Below are positions 45,504 through 54,064 of a stretch of 64,000 bases of DNA, piece by piece. Source of the stretch: Psychrobacillus sp. INOP01. Lineage in GTDB: Bacteria > Bacillota > Bacilli > Bacillales_A > Planococcaceae. Within the stretch, counting starts at the first letter, position 1. Each line of letters starts with the position of its first letter. The stretch is taken from positions 4,154,001 to 4,218,000 of the forward strand of contig NZ_CP073315.1 of the NCBI RefSeq assembly GCF_018140925.1. Reading direction: 5' to 3'. The position numbers were made by a program, and so were the translations under genes. The notes under the pieces were generated by a model. It searched no databases. It was not told the origin of the DNA and saw nothing but the letters and a program-made list of their open reading frames with translations.

Positions 45504-46373
45504 TTGAAAAATATAGAGTTAGAATATAAGGTAGTTGGCAGTGGGAAGACTATACTTATCCTAGAAACAGGAATAGGTGGTTCGTTTTATAACTGGTATC
45601 CTTTTATACAAGAGATTAAAGAAGACTTTACGATTGTTATGTACCATAGGGCTGGATACGGGAATAGTCCAGTTTCAAAAGAACTTCGAACAACTAAAAA
45701 TATTGCTGAGGAACTTTATGAACTTGTTAAAAGAATAGGTATCACTGAAAAATTTGTTCTAATTGGTCATTCTTTTGGAGGCTTGTGTGTACAGCAGTTC
45801 TCAAAAATGTACCCTAACAAAATAAAGGGACTAATCCTTATAGATTCTACTTCATATAACTTTAACAAGTTATACAATCTGGATATACCTGTAATGAGTT
45901 CCCTAATTTCAATAGATAAGATGGTAGACAATAATATGGAGAACTCTAAAAAATCAAAAGAGGAGCTGAATCGTAAATTCAACAATATGATTGTTGAATA
46001 CGAGAATATTTTACCTTACAACGAAGCAAGAGATTATGAGGAATTGATTACAAATCCCCTCTTTTTTAAGACAATTGCTAAAGAATTTGAAAACTGGGGA
46101 ATAAGTAGCGAAAGCATAATAGAATTGGGCGATTTCCCTAACATTCCACTAATAGTAATCGCCAGAGATAAAGAAGTATCAGTAAAGTCTTTTGTTGAAC
46201 ATGACATACCTGTGGAAGAAGCAGTTTTATATGAAGAGGCTTGGCGGGAGTTACAGATAGAATTATCTCTGTTGTCTAACAGAGGAGAGTTAGTAATTGC
46301 AGAAGGAAGTGACCATGACGTTCACTTAGATAGGTCTGATATTATAATTCAGAGTTTAAAAAGATTTTCATAA
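45504..46373 (+). CDS. Alpha/beta hydrolase
   Basis: 289 aa. Oxyanion stretch ETGIGGSFYNWYPF, nucleophile elbow LIGHSFGGLCVQ (Ser in GHSFG) and the C-terminal catalytic His in EGSDHDVHLD; the acid is likely in the VIARDKE stretch. Substrate unknown. I start at TTG 45504, 7 bases after AAGGAGG; the frame extends to 45438, but that part is repeat 3' box sequence. Confidence 0.85.
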   Translation: MKNIELEYKVVGSGKTILILETGIGGSFYNWYPFIQEIKEDFTIVMYHRAGYGNSPVSKELRTTKNIAEELYELVKRIGITEKFVLIGHSFGGLCVQQFSKMYPNKIKGLILIDSTSYNFNKLYNLDIPVMSSLISIDKMVDNNMENSKKSKEELNRKFNNMIVEYENILPYNEARDYEELITNPLFFKTIAKEFENWGISSESIIELGDFPNIPLIVIARDKEVSVKSFVEHDIPVEEAVLYEEAWRELQIELSLLSNRGELVIAEGSDHDVHLDRSDIIIQSLKRFS

Positions 46374-46414
46374 CAGGAACTCCTGTTCGATAAATGAAAT
46401 TAAAACTACTCCAT

Positions 46415-46475
46415 TCCAACTAGCTGGCGCTTTCATAGCGCTTATTAAACTAACGGTGCAGTTTAGTTTAACAAC
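46415..46475. repeat. TAACGGGTGC-type repeat, copy 3 (minimal form)
   Basis: CAACTAGCTGGCGCTTTCAT, a 6-base stem AGCGCT, then AAACTAACGGTGCAGTTTAGTTTAA as 3' box. Only about 60 bases, so it is nearly the two boxes alone. Confidence 0.75.
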
Positions 46476-46490
46476 AAAGGAGTTTAAACT

Positions 46491-46909
46491 ATGAAGAAAC
46501 ACTTGTTTATACTATTTTGGATAGGAATGAGCTTGGTTGGCTGTAATCAAGAAGAAACAATAGAACCACCAAAAGAAATACTAGCAGAGTCACCACAAAC
46601 AGAACAAATTGAAGAAAAAACTTTTACAGTTAGAGAACGTATAAAAGTTTAAAAGAAGTTGTTAAATCTGATGAAATAAAGGCTGCTACCGAAATAATTG
46701 AAAACGCTGAATGGGATGAAAATATTAGATTGGATATGGCGCATCCTGCTGAATATCGTTTTAGCATGAATTCGATTAACTACCAAATCTGGGTTACTCC
46801 ATATAGAGATAGACTAGAGATAATTGCTATGGGTCAGTCAAAATATATTAAACTGCCAATAAAGGACTCAGAAATTTTATATAAAATAATTACTGGAAAA
46901 GAACTTTAA
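46491..46909 (+). pseudogene. Frameshifted lipoprotein gene
   Basis: Frame 1 from ATG 46491 encodes a signal with lipobox LVGC (Cys18), an acidic spacer and FTVRERIKV before a stop at 46650. The same protein continues in another frame as LKEVVKSDEIKAATEIIENA, then YQIWVTPYRDRLEIIAMGQ and a tail KLPIKDSEILYKIITGKEL to 46909. Adding one T near 46648 (GTTTAAAA to GTTTTAAAA) would fuse them into a 139-aa lipoprotein of YhfM-like style. Either recent decay or a sequencing error. Confidence 0.8.
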
Positions 46910-46922
46910 GGTAAAACAGTTA

Positions 46923-46975
46923 TTCAACTAATAGGTTCTTTAGCAGTACGAGGCTGTCAAAAGACAGCCTTTTCA
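46923..46975. repeat. TAACGGGTGC-type repeat, copy 4 (5' box plus terminator)
   Basis: TTCAACTAATAGGTTCTTTAG followed by a hairpin GGCTGTC-aaaa-GACAGCC plus TTTTC. The 3' box is missing or unrecognisable. Confidence 0.5.
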
Positions 46976-47062
46976 TTTCTTCTCTAGAAATTCTGAAATG
47001 TATAATTATAATACGTTCTTTTATTGTTAATACAAGTAACAATTAGTGGGAAACTTTGCTGC

Positions 47063-48391
47063 TTATCCAGTAAACACCTGGTCGTATGGGTAACGATAAT
47101 GAACATTTTTTGGCTTCATAAGTATGAAAAACAAAGTTAAAGGACCAATTCGTCCAACAAACATTACTATGCAAAGTAATACTTCACCTATATCGCTTAT
47201 TTGGGCTGTGATTCCCATGGACAATCCAACGGTTCCAAAAGCTGATACCACTTCAAATGCTAGTGGGAGGAACGGAATATTTTCAGTGATTGTTAATATA
47301 AAGATAAATGAAAGAACAATAAATAATGCAATTGTTGCAATCGCTAAAGATCGTATTACTGTATCTATACGAATAGACCGGCCCAACAACTCTGGTTCCT
47401 TACGTTGTCGTAAGAAGGAGAATGTGGCTAGAATTATAACCATAAAAGTGGTTAGCTTAATTCCCGATGCAGTAGATGCACTCCCAGCCCCAATAAACAT
47501 TAATATCATTGTGAAAAATATAGTAGAATCCTCCATATCACCATAATTTATTGTATTAAATCCTGCGGTACGAGGGGTTACTCCCTGAAAGTAGGAAACA
47601 AGGATTTTATCAGACAAAGGCATATTACCAATTGTTGCTATATTCCCATATTCAAGTAAGAAAACTACAACTATGGCTATACCATTAATAACAATTGTCC
47701 CGATGATCATCATTTTCGTATGAAGTGACCATTGTTTGAATGACTTTTTCTGCTGAACATCAACTATAACGGTAAAACCGATTCCGCCAAGGATAAATAG
47801 CGCAGATAATACTATAATTACGATTGGATCATTTGCGAAGCTGATTAAGTTATCTGGGAATAATGCAAAACCCGCGTTATTAAATGCTGAAATAACATGA
47901 AATATACTTAAATATAGCCCATCCTTAAATCCAAATGAGGGTATCCAATGTAAAGTCATAATTAGCACTGCAAAGAGTTGGACCGATAGAACAAAAGATA
48001 AAATTAGCTTTACTAACTTTATGATGCCACCTATTGAGTTTTGATTGAGTGACTCTTGCAAATAGATACGGTTTTGTAAACCTATTTTCTTCCTTAGGAG
48101 TATAAGTGTTGCTACGGCGAATGTCATTAAACCAATCCCGCCGCATTGAATAAGAATCATTAATATAACTTCCCCAAATACTGTCAACGTTGTACCTGGA
48201 TCAAAAACGCTGAGTCCTGTCACTGTAGTTGCCGATGTAGCGACAAATAATGCATCTGTCCATGATATAGGTACCGTAGTTGCAAATGGAAGTTTTAAAC
48301 AAAATGTCCCTACAATTATTAATATCAAGAAACTCCCTGCAATAATTACAGGTGGTGAAATTGATTTTTTTTTCTTTTTAGTTACAAACAT
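47063..48391 (-). CDS. Ktr/Trk-type potassium channel subunit (KtrB/KtrD-like)
   Basis: 442 aa. Four pore loops of the TrkH/KtrB fold are visible: TTVTGLSVFDPGTT, SAFNNAGFALF, TPRTAGFNTI and SAFGTVGLSMG. K+ uptake with a cytosolic KtrA/KtrC gating ring, whose gene is not nearby. ATG 48391, 10 bases after AGGAGG; the frame to 48433 is leader. A c-di-AMP riboswitch and terminator precede it, so high c-di-AMP should switch it off, matching known K+ control in Bacilli. KtrB versus KtrD is undecided. Confidence 0.88.
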   Translation of the reverse strand: MFVTKKKKKSISPPVIIAGSFLILIIVGTFCLKLPFATTVPISWTDALFVATSATTVTGLSVFDPGTTLTVFGEVILMILIQCGGIGLMTFAVATLILLRKKIGLQNRIYLQESLNQNSIGGIIKLVKLILSFVLSVQLFAVLIMTLHWIPSFGFKDGLYLSIFHVISAFNNAGFALFPDNLISFANDPIVIIVLSALFILGGIGFTVIVDVQQKKSFKQWSLHTKMMIIGTIVINGIAIVVVFLLEYGNIATIGNMPLSDKILVSYFQGVTPRTAGFNTINYGDMEDSTIFFTMILMFIGAGSASTASGIKLTTFMVIILATFSFLRQRKEPELLGRSIRIDTVIRSLAIATIALFIVLSFIFILTITENIPFLPLAFEVVSAFGTVGLSMGITAQISDIGEVLLCIVMFVGRIGPLTLFFILMKPKNVHYRYPYDQVFTG

Positions 48392-48719
48392 AATTACACT
48401 TCCTCCTAAAAAATTTAAAATCGTTTTATTCACTTTATAAATAAAACGACTTCTTAAAATTGGTAAGGAACTCTTAATACCGCTACATCACTAGGGTAAA
48501 TTGTTTTGGCCTTGATTAGTCAAATCGACTGATTAGGAAGAATATTATGGCACCAATTTATTAGAAATAATGTACCTTTAAGTAAGTTGAAGCCTTCGTT
48601 ATATTACACTATTTTCATAAAGCTAAAGGGATTCTAAAAAATCTTCTTACAAATAAAAACATTATTTATTTTTATTAAATCTGTTTTTTTACTATGAAAT
48701 TTATGTGAAGTAACAACAA

Positions 48720-48763
48720 AAAAGTCCACAAGGCATCGAAAAATAGCCTAGTGGACTTTTATC
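48720..48763 (-). terminator. Terminator of the c-di-AMP riboswitch
   Basis: Minus strand AAAAGTCCACTAGGC / GCCTTGTGGACTTTTTT, between the aptamer and the gene. The leader 48434-48719 beyond it is AT-rich with no ORF. Confidence 0.85.
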
Positions 48764-48782
48764 ATTCTCACTAGTTCAAATT

Positions 48783-48925
48783 CCTCCCTCATAACGCTTA
48801 CGGAGTTAGCTGTCGGGTTAAGGATAAAAGAGTATCCTTACCTACAATTGTAGGATTCACCCCAAGCGGCTGAGATGCCACGATTAAATGGGTCCCCCGT
48901 TCCAAATGGATTAAGCGATTTAGAA
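48783..48925 (-). ncRNA. c-di-AMP riboswitch (ydaO/yuaA type)
   Basis: Minus strand reads ATCGCTTAATCC, then ACGGGGGACCCA, GCCGCTTGGGGTGAATCC, TAGGTAAGGATA, CTTAACCCGACAGCTAACTCC and GTAAGCGTT, which matches the ydaO class core in order. B. subtilis has this riboswitch ahead of ktrAB and ydaO. Confidence 0.93.
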
Positions 48926-48929
48926 ATAT

Positions 48930-49497
48930 GAAACTGAGAGTAATAATACTCCTATGTTTTCAATTTGTACATACATAATTTTCTTAACTGGTCATATTCT
49001 TTTTACGTTAAATTCTGGACAGTAAGTATTGAATAACGGATTAAATAAAACATTTGATAGCAAATCAAAAGTTTCATCCTTCTCTCTAAAGACATATTAG
49101 CTTTGTTTAACTATTACTGAAGTTGTTTACTTGTTCCATTCCCTCAGGTTTTCTCGTTGTATAGATATTTGTTAGTTATTTGATTTACATTTCATAAGTA
49201 GGAGAAAAAAGCATAACAGGTCATTCACACAACATATATATATATTTGTATAAAACAAAATGGAATGGAATGCTTTAAGTAAATATATGATTAGTAAGTG
49301 TGAATAGTGAAAATTATTTCTTCCTTATTTTCTTGAAATATTCTATGAGTTCTATGTTTATTTAATTTTCATACCGTTATATTAAAGTAGATTTGAAAGA
49401 ATATAAGAAAATGTAAAACAATATTACTAAACTCAATTGAAATATAAATGTCAGTCTATGGTGATCAATAGCGAGCAATAAAAGGAGATGACCAACA
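48930..49497. other. Intergenic stretch between riboswitch and yitT-like gene
   Basis: 568 bases, very AT-rich. The promoters for the leftward Ktr leader and the rightward YitT gene must lie here, but I find no confident -35/-10 pair. No ORF with a ribosome-binding site and no copy of the local repeat. Confidence 0.4.
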
Positions 49498-50346
49498 TTG
49501 GAAGTCGAAAAGGGTCAGACTATCAGTATGTTTGAAAGAATTAATCGTGTTTTGTTTATAATGTTGGGAGCACTAATTACAGCTATTGGTTTAGAAGCGG
49601 TCCTGATTCCAAACAATATAATTGATGGTGGTATTACTGGTATATCTATCCTGTTGTCTCATTTAACAGGATTCTCGTTAAGTCTATTCCTATTCGTTCT
49701 AAATATTCCATTCATATTTATTGGATATAAGGAACTTGGAAAGTCATTCGCATTTAGTTCTGTAATTGGTATCACAGTATTGTCAATTGCTACTACCTTA
49801 TTGCACCACATTCCAACTATTATTTCAGGAGATACCATGTTAGTTGCAGTATTAGGAGGTATCATGATTGGTTTAGGGGTTGGTATTGTTTTACGAAAAG
49901 GTGGTGCTTTAGATGGTACCGAAATTTTAGCTATTCTAATTGCAAAGAAATTCCCATTATCGGTTGGGGAAGTTATTATGAGTATTAATGTGTTAATATT
50001 CTCATTTGCAATGTTAACTTATGGTCTAAGGGGTGCTTTATGTTCGGCTATAGCTTATTTTATAGCTACGAAGGTAATAGACATGGTACAAGCTGGTTTT
50101 GACGAATCTAAGAATATTATGATTATTAGTAAAAATTCGCGAGAAATTGGTGTCGCTATTCAAACAAGTTTAGGTCGAGGTGTTACATATGTAGTAGGTG
50201 AAGGCGGACAAACCAATGAACGTGTTGAAATAGTTTTCTGTGTTATTAACAGGTTGGAAGAACCTGAACTTAGAACACTCATTAAGACAATTGACATAAA
50301 TGCTTTCGTAGCAATTAATGGTGTTGTAGAGGTGCGGCAATATTAA
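49498..50346 (+). CDS. YitT family membrane protein
   Basis: 282 aa. N-terminal five-segment YitT_membrane domain (AVLIPNNIIDGGITGISILL, LRKGGALDGTEILAI) and a C-terminal cytoplasmic DUF2179 domain (SREIGVAIQTSLGRGVTYVV, EPELRTLIKTIDINAFVAI). Function unknown. TTG start, AAGGAG 11 bases upstream. Confidence 0.88.
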   Translation: MEVEKGQTISMFERINRVLFIMLGALITAIGLEAVLIPNNIIDGGITGISILLSHLTGFSLSLFLFVLNIPFIFIGYKELGKSFAFSSVIGITVLSIATTLLHHIPTIISGDTMLVAVLGGIMIGLGVGIVLRKGGALDGTEILAILIAKKFPLSVGEVIMSINVLIFSFAMLTYGLRGALCSAIAYFIATKVIDMVQAGFDESKNIMIISKNSREIGVAIQTSLGRGVTYVVGEGGQTNERVEIVFCVINRLEEPELRTLIKTIDINAFVAINGVVEVRQY

Positions 50347-50463
50347 TTCTACCCTACAGAAGAGACTTGAGGATTCTGATTTATCCAGATCCCAATTTGA
50401 AGATAATGAAAACAAAGTTCTAAAAGAATATATGGGAGTGGATTGTTCTATTTAGCTAATTTT

Positions 50464-50537
50464 TACTAACTGGTCCTTGAGTCGAAGTAGTTGTAAAGCT
50501 TTTTTTTTATTGAACTCAACAGGTTGGTTGAACAAGC
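50464..50537. repeat. TAACGGGTGC-type repeat, copy 5 (short form)
   Basis: TACTAACTGGTCCTTGAGTCGAAG, core GTAGTTGTAAAGC plus T run, then TTGAACTCAACAGGTTGGTTGAA. Confidence 0.75.
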
Positions 50538-50674
50538 AATTTGGTGGGTAAATTAAAAAATGGTAGTGAAGTCATATAGAACATCATCTGAATTTTGTTA
50601 AGAGCGATATAGAAACTCTATTAAAGTAATTGGATAATGTAGTTTTCTTCAGCGCTAATGAAGGGATAGATTAT

Positions 50675-51346
50675 ATGGAACACGATTGGGACAAAGCTAT
50701 TGGTTCTCTTTCTAAAATTAAAGTTTTTTCAAATCCAAATAACGAGCCTGTAACCATAAGTGGTGACGCTGATGATTTGAAGTGTATAGGAGTCGGGACA
50801 GATGCGGCCGTTTTTCAGTCTCTTTTCGCCCCAACTTATGCATTTAAATTATATGCCAAGGACAAAGTAAACAAAGTAAAAGTTGAAGCAAATGTTTATC
50901 GAATATTAGGAAATTCACCTTTCTTTCCAACATGTTTTGCTTCATACGACGAATACCTCGTTTTAAGTTACGAGGAAGGAAAAACTCTCTTTGACTGCAT
51001 TCTACAAGGTATTCATATTCCAGAACAGGTGGTAAATGATGTGGAGGATGCAAGAGAATTTGTTCGCAATAAGGGTCTTAACGCACGTGATATTCATTTG
51101 AAAAATATTTTACTACAAAACGGAAGAGCAAAAATAATTGATGTCTCTGAATACACACTTCCAGGTAATGATTTTCGGTGGGAACATCTAAAAAAAGGAT
51201 ATGAGCAATACTATCATTTAATAGATGGGAATTCTGTTCCGTTTTGGTTAGTAGAAACAATTCGAAAGTGGTATAACCAGCGTAGTAATTTTTCTTCATA
51301 TGAGGAGTTTACAAAAATTGTATTGAAACTTCTGTATAAAAAATAG
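50675..51346 (+). CDS. Protein kinase-like protein (PrkD/YbdM-like)
   Basis: 223 aa eukaryote-like kinase fold, short form. Gly loop replaced by IGVGTDAAVF, ATP-site Lys in AFKLYAK, Glu in KVEANVY, catalytic loop NARDIHLKNILL (Asp in RD) and metal Asp in KIIDVSEY, which replaces DFG with DVS. No membrane or PASTA domain. Start taken at ATG 50675 (AAGGGA 8 bases before); a TTG at 50630 is possible. Substrate unknown. Confidence 0.78.
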   Translation: MEHDWDKAIGSLSKIKVFSNPNNEPVTISGDADDLKCIGVGTDAAVFQSLFAPTYAFKLYAKDKVNKVKVEANVYRILGNSPFFPTCFASYDEYLVLSYEEGKTLFDCILQGIHIPEQVVNDVEDAREFVRNKGLNARDIHLKNILLQNGRAKIIDVSEYTLPGNDFRWEHLKKGYEQYYHLIDGNSVPFWLVETIRKWYNQRSNFSSYEEFTKIVLKLLYKK

Positions 51347-51393
51347 GAGAATTAGCCACTTCTATACAAAATATTGTGCAAGTATACAGTTTG

Positions 51394-51470
51394 TTGGACT
51401 AGGAGGTGCTTTACTTTAGTAAAAGTAGAACTTTTATTCTTATTCAAGTAACACAGGAGTTTAGTTGAAG
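51394..51470. repeat. TAACGGGTGC-type repeat, copy 6 (short form)
   Basis: TTGGACTAGGAGGTGCTTTAC, AT-rich core, then CAAGTAACACAGGAGTTTAGTTGAAG. Only 49 bases separate it from copy 7 with no gene between. Confidence 0.7.
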
Positions 51471-51519
51471 ATTATGATATTAATTTTATACAATTGATGG
51501 TCGGGAATTTGGTGTTAGT

Positions 51520-51651
51520 GATAACGGGTGCTTTAGGTAGACAAGACCATCATTTCGATGGTCTTTTTTACGTTCAAAACATCAAGATCATTTCGACGAT
51601 ACAATGTAAAATGTTAAACTTCAACAAACGCAGCAGTTTAGTTGAAGAAGG
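51520..51651. repeat. TAACGGGTGC-type repeat, copy 7 (long form)
   Basis: GATAACGGGTGCTTTAGG, hairpin GACCATC-atttc-GATGGTC plus T6, the block AAAACATCAAG..ATTTCG, AATGTTAAACTT, and 3' box AACAAACGCAGCAGTTTAGTTGAAG. Confidence 0.9.
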
Positions 51652-51738
51652 AATTCTCATAATTTTATAGAATAGAGATATATTATAGTTATGAAAGACT
51701 TGTTAAATAATACATAATACTTAAAGGGTGACTAAACT

Positions 51739-52347
51739 TTGGGTTCAAGAATAATGCACTTGGTTATTGCTAATAGAATAGCAGAGAGTCTATTGATAGA
51801 AGATAGAACGTCATTTTTACTCGGAGGCATTGCACCAGATGCTGTTTCAACTAAAGACTTTTCACATTTCTTTAAAGGTGATGTACAAGATTATTCAAGA
51901 AGTGTTGATTATAAAGGTTTTTTGTATAAATATAGTTCGCGAATAAAAAGTAATTATATATTGGGATATTTTATACATTTAATCGCTGATGATATATGGC
52001 TAAAAGGTTTTTATCTTCCTTGGTTGAAAAACAGAATGGAAGATAATAAAGAAATACTTAATCAATACCATAATGATTTCCGATTATTAAATGGAAAATT
52101 ATTAGAATACTATAGTTTTACCGATGAATTGAGAAACTCGCTTAGTAATTTTCCTACAATAATAGATTTGGAAGAGGTTAAGTCTGAAGATGTTGAAAAT
52201 TTAGTTCCATACGTATTAGGCGAAATGGAATATGATAAGGAAGTTATAAATGAAAAACTTAATGTTTTTACGTTTGATCAGATAGTTGGTTATATAGAGA
52301 CATCAGTTGATATGGGTTTATTAAATATAAAACCTTTTATAAATTAA
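51739..52347 (+). CDS. Zinc-dependent phospholipase C-like protein
   Basis: 202 aa. The N-terminal pattern MHLVIANRIAESLL, SFLLGGIAPDAV, SHFF and GYFIHLIADDIWL has the His/Asp ligands of the zinc-dependent phospholipase C/S1-nuclease-like fold. No signal peptide, so intracellular, unlike secreted phospholipases. TTG start after AAAGGGTGA; an ATG at 51754 is an alternative. Real activity unknown. Confidence 0.7.
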   Translation: MGSRIMHLVIANRIAESLLIEDRTSFLLGGIAPDAVSTKDFSHFFKGDVQDYSRSVDYKGFLYKYSSRIKSNYILGYFIHLIADDIWLKGFYLPWLKNRMEDNKEILNQYHNDFRLLNGKLLEYYSFTDELRNSLSNFPTIIDLEEVKSEDVENLVPYVLGEMEYDKEVINEKLNVFTFDQIVGYIETSVDMGLLNIKPFIN

Positions 52348-52383
52348 TATCACTTTAATTATAATTTTCCACGAATAGGTTGT

Positions 52384-52515
52384 TGCACTAATGGGTGCTT
52401 AAGTGAACCAAGACCATCATTTCAATGGTCAATTTTACTAAAACATCAAGTGGATTTCGGTGATCCATTGTGAAATGTTACACTTAAACTAACGCAGCAG
52501 GTTAGCTGAAAAGGG
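52384..52515. repeat. TAACGGGTGC-type repeat, copy 8 (long form)
   Basis: TGCACTAATGGGTGCTTAAG, hairpin GACCATC-atttc-AATGGTC, AAACATCAAGTGGATTTCGG, TGTGAAATGTTACACTTAA, and 3' box AACTAACGCAGCAGGTTAGC. Also GTGAAATGTTACAC forms a hairpin. Best-preserved copy together with 12 and 14. Confidence 0.92.
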
Positions 52516-52589
52516 AACTCCATTATAAAGTTATTTTTACCGTTTAAAAGGAATAGTTAATTATTGAATTAATGAGAGGGAGAGATTAA

Positions 52590-53123
52590 ATGTTTCCAAT
52601 ATTAGATACAGAAAGACTAATATTAAGAGAACTAACAAAAGAGGATGCGGAAGGTATTTTTGCTTGTTTTTCTAACGAGAATGTAACACGTTATTATGGA
52701 CAAGAAACATTAGATAATATAGAACAAGCAGAGAAATTCGTTGATTTTTTTTCAAAAAACTACAATGAAAAAAGAGGCATACGGTGGGGAATTGAAAGAA
52801 TAGGAACCAAAGGTATTATTGGAACAATTGGCTTTAATGCTTGGTCTCCTAAACATAAAAGAGCAGAAATAGGCTACGAAATTCATCCAGAGCATTGGAG
52901 AAAAGGATACACTTTTGAAGCAGTATCTAAAGTGCTTTCATATGGCTTTGATGTTATGGATTTAACTCGAATAGGTGCCGTTGTATTTATTGACAATGAT
53001 GCATCTAATAAGTTATTAACTAAAATCGGCTTTCAAAAAGAGGGAGTATTGAAGAAATATATGTATCAAAATGGTATAGCATATGATACCTATGTCTATT
53101 CATTACTAAAGAATAATAAATAA
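52590..53123 (+). CDS. GNAT acetyltransferase, RimJ/RimL type
   Basis: 177 aa. Opens with LDTERLILRELTKEDAEGIF; acetyl-CoA site AEIGYEIHPEHWRKGYTFEAV and C-terminal NKLLTKIGFQKEGVLKKYM fit the RimJ/L subgroup that acetylates protein N-termini or antibiotics and small amines. Substrate unknown. ATG with AGGGAGAG upstream. Flanked by repeats 74 bases before and 8 bases after. Confidence 0.88.
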   Translation: MFPILDTERLILRELTKEDAEGIFACFSNENVTRYYGQETLDNIEQAEKFVDFFSKNYNEKRGIRWGIERIGTKGIIGTIGFNAWSPKHKRAEIGYEIHPEHWRKGYTFEAVSKVLSYGFDVMDLTRIGAVVFIDNDASNKLLTKIGFQKEGVLKKYMYQNGIAYDTYVYSLLKNNK

Positions 53124-53130
53124 GCATCTT

Positions 53131-53267
53131 CAGCTAACGGGTGCTTTAATTAAACATGACCATCATTTTCGATGGTCTATTTTTACGTCCAAAACATCGA
53201 GTAAATTTCGAAGTTTCCAGGATACAATGTATATCTTAATTTACTAAGCATTTTGTTCAATAAGCAT
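53131..53267. repeat. TAACGGGTGC-type repeat, copy 9 (long form, decayed 3' end)
   Basis: CAGCTAACGGGTGCTTTAATTAAAC, hairpin GACCATC-attttc-GATGGTC, TTTTTACGTCCAAAACATCG. The 3' part has lost the GCAGCAG box. Confidence 0.85.
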
Positions 53268-53509
53268 TGAAATAAATACAAGGAATAGCCGAGTTCATTG
53301 AACTGGGTTATTTATTTTTATTAACCGAAGCCTTCAGTAATAATTAATCTGAGTTTTCTGGAAAATAGGTACAAAAAAACTGTCTTTAATTAAATCTTAC
53401 TAGATTTGGAATTCCATTCAATTTCTTTACTATTTTTTTTTTCGAATTGTGCATCCTAAACAGCCTCACCGTCGCCTAAAAGGTAGAAACAAAAAAGGGG
53501 GTTTTCCTC
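53268..53509 (+). other. Intergenic region before the first ECF sigma gene
   Basis: AT-rich with a GAGTTCATTGAACT palindrome near 53291. A promoter candidate for the sigma gene lies at its end (53450-53473). No ORF. Confidence 0.4.
53450..53473 (+). promoter_or_regulatory. Candidate autoregulated ECF promoter
   Basis: TGCATCC, 13 bases, CGTC, 36 bases before the sigma ATG. Resembles ECF-type promoters (AAC or ATC-like -35, CGTC -10). Confidence 0.4.
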
Positions 53510-54064
53510 ATGGAACAGAGAACATTGATGACACGGATTCGGAACGGCGAGGACGAAGCTTTTGCTCAACTAGTCAACCCCTTGATTGAAAAGGGATACA
53601 GGACCAGTTTTAGTATTTTAAAATCGAAGGAACAGGCAGAAGAGGTTGTCCAAAATGCGTTGATTGAGGCATATCGGAACATCATGAGTGGAAAGGATAT
53701 CACCTATTTCAACACCTGGTTTTATAAATTGGTCACCCATCGCTCAATCGATGCTTGGAGAAAGAATGAGCGTCTGAAGGAATCACCGCTTGAAATTGAC
53801 GTGGTGACAGACAAACATGGCGTTATAGAAAGCGTGTTAAAAGAGGAAAAAGAAAACGAGATTAAAAAGGGCATATCATCCCTTGATAACAGCGACTACC
53901 AGAACGTCCTTATCCTCTACTATTACCAAGAGCAAGCAATTCAAGAAATCTCAGATTTGCTTGGACTGAAAAATTCGACGGTCAAATCCCATCTTCGCAG
54001 AGCAAGGAACGCTCTGAAAAAAAGATTGATTGAAAATCAGTTTATAGGGGTGAATTCACAATGA
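53510..54064 (+). CDS. ECF RNA polymerase sigma factor
   Basis: 184 aa. Region 2 (LKSKEQAEEVVQNALIEAYRN, YFNTWFYKLVTHRSIDAWR) and region 4 (LILYYYQEQAIQEISDLLGLKNSTVKSHLRRARNAL) only, as in ECF sigma factors. AAAAGGGGG precedes the ATG. Overlaps the next gene, a membrane protein that is the likely anti-sigma factor, by 4 bases. Confidence 0.92.
   Translation: MEQRTLMTRIRNGEDEAFAQLVNPLIEKGYRTSFSILKSKEQAEEVVQNALIEAYRNIMSGKDITYFNTWFYKLVTHRSIDAWRKNERLKESPLEIDVVTDKHGVIESVLKEEKENEIKKGISSLDNSDYQNVLILYYYQEQAIQEISDLLGLKNSTVKSHLRRARNALKKRLIENQFIGVNSQ

Noticed and set aside
50345-50455. Short frame after the YitT-like gene ending in KEYMGVDCSI
   Set aside because: No start or ribosome-binding site and no family I recognise. 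Perhaps a gene scrap, but too weak to call.
51520-52515. CRISPR array
   Set aside because: Repeat spacing is irregular, the repeats are 60-135 bases long and genes, not short spacers, lie between them.
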